Source of the DNA: a virus
Direction: 5' to 3' (one strand)
Virus record (IMG/VR): IMGVR_UViG_3300043397_000067
Location: 1 to 64,000 of that record
DNA: 64,000 nt
Within the stretch, counting starts at the first letter, position 1. The number at the start of each line of letters is the position of its first letter. The position numbers and the translations under genes were made by a program. A model generated the notes under the pieces. The model did not search any database and had not been told where the DNA came from. It saw nothing but the letters and a program-made list of their open reading frames with translations. Positions 59,963-64,000 of the stretch are shown here, piece by piece.

Positions 59963-60355
59963 TTATGCTTGTGGGAATTCCCACGTAATGAGTGCGGCAT
60001 TATCGCCTACACCCGCTGAAAACGTATCATTCACGGACTTTACTACTTCTCCAAAATCCTGAACGTACAACACAATGCCTGATTCTACGTGGTAAACAAC
60101 AGCGCTACGCGCCGCTATGTTTGAATTTTTCCACTGCGCGTTAATGTTTCCACCAAGGTCTATAGCGCCCTCTCTTTGCACTACTTCCATAGCGCCTACG
60201 GATTTACCGCCAGTAGCGTAACCAGTTGTAGCACCAGCGGCTACTTCTCCACTGGAGCTATAAACTTCTCCAGTGAACATATCAGAATACAGAGCAATCT
60301 TTAGCTCTGTATTTTGGTAATCTCCACTAATATACCCAGCAAGCAGCTTAATCAT
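59963..60355 (-). CDS. Probable surface/decoration protein, paralogue B
   Basis: 130 residues, related to the protein encoded at 59519-59950 (YATGG and the final strand pattern YVQDFGEVV). Overlaps the portal stop by 4 bases. Confidence 0.6.
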   Translation of the reverse strand: MIKLLAGYISGDYQNTELKIALYSDMFTGEVYSSSGEVAAGATTGYATGGKSVGAMEVVQREGAIDLGGNINAQWKNSNIAARSAVVYHVESGIVLYVQDFGEVVKSVNDTFSAGVGDNAALITWEFPQA

Positions 60356-62094
60356 TGCACAGCCTCTGCCGTAGTGGTTCCATCAGCGTTCTTTGTAAGA
60401 ACCACTTTTCTGTTCACCGGCTGCTTACCCTGCTCAAGCACAAGGTTAAGCTCTATCGGCTGCATATCCACAGTAACTTGTACTGGCTTATTTGCAGAGC
60501 TTTGCATAGCAAAAGCCATATCCTGCACCGCTCTCATAGCACCCTCTGTTGCTTCTACCGCCCTGTCCGCGCTGGCGTGGGCACTGGACAGCATCTGCGC
60601 GGCAAGCTGCACATCGGATTCAGCCTTCACGGGGCCTTTGGGAGCCGCTGGAGCCTTTGGCTTCAGGGTCTGGCCCATTGCACTGGTGTTGGAGTCTGGA
60701 TTGCCTCCAGCCTGCCCAGCCGCGCCTTGACCTCGGAACATGGTGCCCGACTTTGGCGTGTAGCCGTCTGGTGGCAGGTTACCAGTCAGCGCTATACAAG
60801 CTTCTTCATCAGTCAAGAACCCAAGGCTTAGTAGGTCAAGGATGCGTGACTGCTCCATCGACTTATAAGCTTCAAGTTCTCGTGTCGGGCGTAGGTCAAT
60901 CGGCTCATACTCAAATTCTACATACGCATCTTGCCCCATGATGCGTACAGCAATAGTCATTGCACGGGAGTATATCTCATTGAGCTTAACCCGCAGCATA
61001 TTCGCTTGCTTAACATACAGCATAGCTTCCGTAGAGCTAGCGTTCGATGTAGAGGCTTGGCCAAGGATAACCGGCAAGGTCTTTGCACCGCTACTCAGTT
61101 TCCCGTTCAGCACCTTCTGTATGCGCTCAATAATAGCGCTTGGGTCTTGCCCACCGTCGATGTATTTATAGTCTACTTGGTCGTAGCTAACAAACGCATC
61201 TTCTGGTGCAGCACCGTTCACTACTGCTTGCACTTCCTGAATCAGTGCATTCTTGTACGCAGCGTACTTTTCAGGGTCGCCAAGGATATCAGGTGGCGTA
61301 AACTTCTTCACCGCTTCGCTATCAATAATAGCAGTCAAGCGCGGCAGCACAGCACGCTTCAAGGCTCTGCGTGTATCGTTGTTGAAGTCAATGTCTGCAA
61401 GGATAGGCTGTATAGCCGACTCCACGTATGAAGACGGGTACACCTCCGTTTGTAGCTGATCTACCGTAACATAAATAATGGTAGGCAAGTCCAGATCAAT
61501 GTCTTCGCCACCGATGCGCTGCTTAAGCTTGAAGCTGTTATCTTCTTCAAACATCACAAGTGTAGTAACACTGATTGGGTTAAGGCTAGCAGGAATCCTT
61601 GCCTTATCCAGCGCTACTTCCAAACAGCTAGCACCATCAAGAATCAACTCAAGGCCAAGCGCTTCGCTCAAGCTTTGCAAGCCCATCTGTGCGCCAAACG
61701 TACCATCTACGTTTCCAAGGTAGGTCATGCGGCGTAGCAACTCGTGTGCAAGCTTCGTAGCGTCTACGCTAATCTTGCCATCCATATCCCTTGCAGTCAG
61801 CTTAAACTTCTCGGGAATACCGGTACGCATCAAGAATGATACTGCGCTACTAAGGTCTGGGCTACTCTTGCTCAGCTCTCGCAGCACCTTCTGCGTATTA
61901 GACTGTGACCTTGCCGATACCAGTCTATCAGTATTAGCAAGGTTTCTATCAGTCTTTGGTGACGCACTTGTACGTACCGCAGTTTGTGTTCTATAGCCTG
62001 GCAGACCTTGAGGACCCTTAGGAGCCTTAGGTATAGGCATTGGAGGCAGCAATGCCGCCTCAAACTTATTCATCAGGGTGTCTAGGAGTTTCAT
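60352..62094 (-). CDS. Portal protein
   Basis: 580 residues. Helical clip and stem regions are recognisable (LVSARSQSNTQKVLRELSKS, LRRMTYLGNVDGTFG, QASTSNASSTEAMLYVKQAN, SLGFLTDEEACIALTG). The C-terminus is a coiled-coil-like extension with Gln/Ala. Right after terL. Translation may depend on the hairpin at 62098. Confidence 0.85.
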   Translation of the reverse strand: MKLLDTLMNKFEAALLPPMPIPKAPKGPQGLPGYRTQTAVRTSASPKTDRNLANTDRLVSARSQSNTQKVLRELSKSSPDLSSAVSFLMRTGIPEKFKLTARDMDGKISVDATKLAHELLRRMTYLGNVDGTFGAQMGLQSLSEALGLELILDGASCLEVALDKARIPASLNPISVTTLVMFEEDNSFKLKQRIGGEDIDLDLPTIIYVTVDQLQTEVYPSSYVESAIQPILADIDFNNDTRRALKRAVLPRLTAIIDSEAVKKFTPPDILGDPEKYAAYKNALIQEVQAVVNGAAPEDAFVSYDQVDYKYIDGGQDPSAIIERIQKVLNGKLSSGAKTLPVILGQASTSNASSTEAMLYVKQANMLRVKLNEIYSRAMTIAVRIMGQDAYVEFEYEPIDLRPTRELEAYKSMEQSRILDLLSLGFLTDEEACIALTGNLPPDGYTPKSGTMFRGQGAAGQAGGNPDSNTSAMGQTLKPKAPAAPKGPVKAESDVQLAAQMLSSAHASADRAVEATEGAMRAVQDMAFAMQSSANKPVQVTVDMQPIELNLVLEQGKQPVNRKVVLTKNADGTTTAEAVQ

Positions 62095-62097
62095 GTG

Positions 62098-62129
62098 GTT
62101 ATCATCCGGTCGGTTGACCGGATGATAAC
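62098..62129 (-). promoter_or_regulatory. 14-bp hairpin between SD and portal ATG
   Basis: GTTATCATCCGGTC and its complement pair perfectly over a 4-base loop. On the - strand an SD (AAGGAAG) lies at the 5' base of the stem and CCACATG at the 3' base. The linear spacing is far too long; with the stem folded the SD is about 5 bases from ATG. Confidence 0.6.
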
Positions 62130-62133
62130 TTCC

Positions 62134-63807
62134 TTACGAGTATTCCTTGGGCCTAAACGCTACCAAAAGTGGAGTTCTCCCCGGTTCCGTCCACCCACTT
62201 ACAGTGCCTAGCAGGGTAGTAGCAAGGAACATGTACATCAGTGAGAAGAAGTAGTGATCTTGCCCATCAGTCTTCTGCCAACTGAAAACAAGTTCATCAT
62301 TTTGGAATATCTTAGTGCGCTTCAAGCTCAAGTAGTGCTCTTGCAGCACACCATCATCTGCTCCCTTTGAGATAAATATCTTATTTTCCTTGAATATCTC
62401 AAGCAGCTTATCAAATGCAGCAGTACGGTTAATCTTTAGCAAGCGCAAGTTGAGCTTACCCTCTTCTGCATCCTCGTCTTTATCAGCCACAGTGTACATC
62501 TGCGGATTCTTGGATGTTGTAAACACTGCACCATAAGCATTAGTATCTACTTCGCAGACTGACATAATCTCAGAAACATAAGGTTGTACGTCATGAACTG
62601 AGATAACTACCCGGTATTGGCGTATAAGCTCAAGGCGTCTTTCCCTGAACTTTGATAGTGGCACCATCTCTCTATGCACTACAAGCAACAAGCCTTCGTT
62701 AGACAGCCTGCCGATAGTCACAGCGCACAGTAAGCCCATGTCAAAGCCCATGAAATGTATAGCACTGCTAGACAAATCCGCTTGTACAAGTGCCTTGCTT
62801 ATATCCGCTGCCGTCAACTGCTCATTAGTATCTTCGCTTGTCTCACCTAATACCTGATTTTGCCACTCTGCTCTTGTATTGAACTCCGTACTTGTTCGTA
62901 CCAAATACGCTGGCACAAGCAAGCGGCAAGCAGTGACCGGTGTAACGTAGTGCGTATGTGCTTCATAGTTATCATCTGGGTTTTCTACTACCCACTCAAG
63001 TTTTGTAGGGTCAAGTTGTGGGTCGCGCCTGCAAGCAGGGCACATCCAGTGGGCTTTTTGCCACTGATAGTCCTTGATGTTGTATTTCGTTAACCCTTTA
63101 AGGTCATCATAGTAGCCCGGAATCACAATATCTGTATGGTAACTTGGCAACCACTTATGGCCACAGCAGTTGCATATACCCATGTGGCGTATGCGCTTTG
63201 AAGTCTCTGCTTCCTTAGAAATTCCCACACCTTCTTGTGTAGGAGTACTAAACTGCCTGATAATCTGGTGCTTAGAGGCTTGCAAGCGGCTTCTGAACTG
63301 CTTCAAGGTGTCCGGGTCACATCGGTCTATCTCGTCGGCTACAAGGCAGTCTGCGCTGATAGACAAGGCTGCAGTTTCTGATCTAGTTCCGCGAATAAAC
63401 AAGAAATTGCCGTTGATTTCCTTTAACTCTGTAGAGTCTACATTGACGTTTAGCAAGCGCTTAAGGTCAGGACTACCGTAAAGTATGGGATTTACTTTGG
63501 TAATTGTCAGTTTTGTTGCATCATTGGTCGATGGCAAGGCATAAATAACGTTAAACTGTTTTTGTGTAGCAAGGGCAGATAGAAAGTAGCAGATTGTGCT
63601 GACAGTCAAGCCGATTTGTGCTGGTTTGACTGTGTTCGTTACGCGTGAATCGTCATTAAGAATGGCTCGCTGGAACTCATAACCACCCGTAAAAGACAGC
63701 TTTTTGCTCTCTAAAATGATGTGTTTTTCTGCATAACTTGCTAAATTGTGCAGGTGAAATACGTTATTTAGGCCGTCTTCTATGCGTTTATAGTGGTCAT
63801 TTAGCAC
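62134..63807 (-). CDS. terL: Large terminase subunit, GpA-type
   Basis: About 557 residues from GTG 63807 (SD AAAGGG; TTG 63822 is an alternative). ATPase: deviant Walker A VKPAQIGLTVST and Walker B CLVADEIDR. Two CxxC pairs (CNCCGHKW, CPACRR) form a zinc module typical of the GpA family. Nuclease part: FMGFDMGLLCA, then HDVQPYVSEIM. Packages DNA into proheads. Confidence 0.9.
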   Translation of the reverse strand: MLNDHYKRIEDGLNNVFHLHNLASYAEKHIILESKKLSFTGGYEFQRAILNDDSRVTNTVKPAQIGLTVSTICYFLSALATQKQFNVIYALPSTNDATKLTITKVNPILYGSPDLKRLLNVNVDSTELKEINGNFLFIRGTRSETAALSISADCLVADEIDRCDPDTLKQFRSRLQASKHQIIRQFSTPTQEGVGISKEAETSKRIRHMGICNCCGHKWLPSYHTDIVIPGYYDDLKGLTKYNIKDYQWQKAHWMCPACRRDPQLDPTKLEWVVENPDDNYEAHTHYVTPVTACRLLVPAYLVRTSTEFNTRAEWQNQVLGETSEDTNEQLTAADISKALVQADLSSSAIHFMGFDMGLLCAVTIGRLSNEGLLLVVHREMVPLSKFRERRLELIRQYRVVISVHDVQPYVSEIMSVCEVDTNAYGAVFTTSKNPQMYTVADKDEDAEEGKLNLRLLKINRTAAFDKLLEIFKENKIFISKGADDGVLQEHYLSLKRTKIFQNDELVFSWQKTDGQDHYFFSLMYMFLATTLLGTVSGWTEPGRTPLLVAFRPKEYS

Positions 63808-64000
63808 TTCCTGCCCTTTCAAGTGCTGCTTTATATGCTAACAAGAACTCTTCATGTATAGCTGCATGTGGCTTCAAGGTTTCTAGCAGTACATCTTCAA
63901 TGATTCTCAAGCGCCCAGCGTTGTATATATCCGTTTGCTGTTTAGTGATGCTAGCAAGGATAGAAGTAATGGTGTTTAGGGTCTGCGCTTTTTGGTTTAG
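63797..64000 (-). CDS. Small terminase subunit, C-terminal part
   Basis: The frame is open from the window edge for 67 residues and ends at TGA 63797, overlapping terL by 11 bases. Helical, with ITSILASITKQQTDIYNAGR and a C-terminal EFLLAYKAALERA. Position and helical profile fit TerS; the DNA-binding domain is outside the window. Confidence 0.6.
   Translation of the reverse strand, partial: LNQKAQTLNTITSILASITKQQTDIYNAGRLRIIEDVLLETLKPHAAIHEEFLLAYKAALERAGSAK

Noticed and set aside
1-64000. CRISPR array or diversity-generating retroelement
   Set aside because: No regular direct repeats with spacers and no reverse transcriptase gene. The repeats seen lie inside fibre and tape measure genes.

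Overview
The window is most of the genome of a tailed, double-stranded DNA bacteriophage (Caudoviricetes). A tail-tube protein, a -1 frameshifted tail chaperone and a 2231-residue tape measure are present with no sheath gene, which points to a siphovirus with a long non-contractile tail. I see no integrase, excisionase or lysogeny repressor, so a lytic lifestyle is likely. The host cannot be fixed from the sequence. The SD-led genes, tRNAs with encoded CCA ends and a GH19 endolysin fit a Gram-negative proteobacterium. Both window ends cut genes, so the genome continues on each side.

The layout is two convergent arms. From 1 to 30081 almost everything is on the + strand: early and replication genes. 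From 64000 down to 30106 almost everything is on the - strand: packaging, head, tail, fibres, lysis. They meet at a perfect 28-nt palindrome (30080-30107) that looks like a bidirectional terminator.

Early arm. 1-3838 holds an unknown large protein cut by the window edge, a zinc-exopeptidase-like protein, a winged-helix protein and a small protein in its own promoter/terminator unit. 3840-4466 is protein-free: tandem terminators, a promoter-like motif, a strongly folded RNA with a perfect 15-bp stem, a tRNA-Trp gene and further long hairpins. The RNA ligase RtcB follows. 6.3-13.9 kb is a tightly overlapping array of about 25 small mostly unknown genes, several with membrane segments. 13.9-30.1 kb is the DNA metabolism block: ATP-dependent DNA ligase, SNF2-like helicase, AEP primase fused to a P-loop helicase, a possible ssDNA-binding protein, tRNA-Met/Ile, DnaQ-like exonuclease, two all-alpha NTP pyrophosphohydrolases, a PolA with fused 5' nuclease and proofreading domains, thymidylate synthase, a RecU/VRR-like nuclease and the SbcD/SbcC pair.

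Late arm, in transcription order (right to left): small terminase (partial), GpA-type large terminase, portal, a seven-gene block of small and repetitive probable surface proteins, S49 protease with a nested scaffold reading frame, decoration protein, major capsid protein, a + strand Vsr-like homing-endonuclease gene inserted between head genes, head-tail connectors, tail terminator, tail tube, frameshifted chaperones, tape measure, one tail-tip protein, an S74-chaperone fibre, an Ig-like protein, a giant glycine-rich fibre, small membrane proteins, GH19 endolysin and a holin-like protein.

The most unusual signals are the structured RNA/tRNA/RtcB neighbourhood, a 14-bp hairpin between the SD and the start codon of portal, the nested scaffold start, the internally duplicated tape measure, the homing-endonuclease insertion and the repeat-built fibres.
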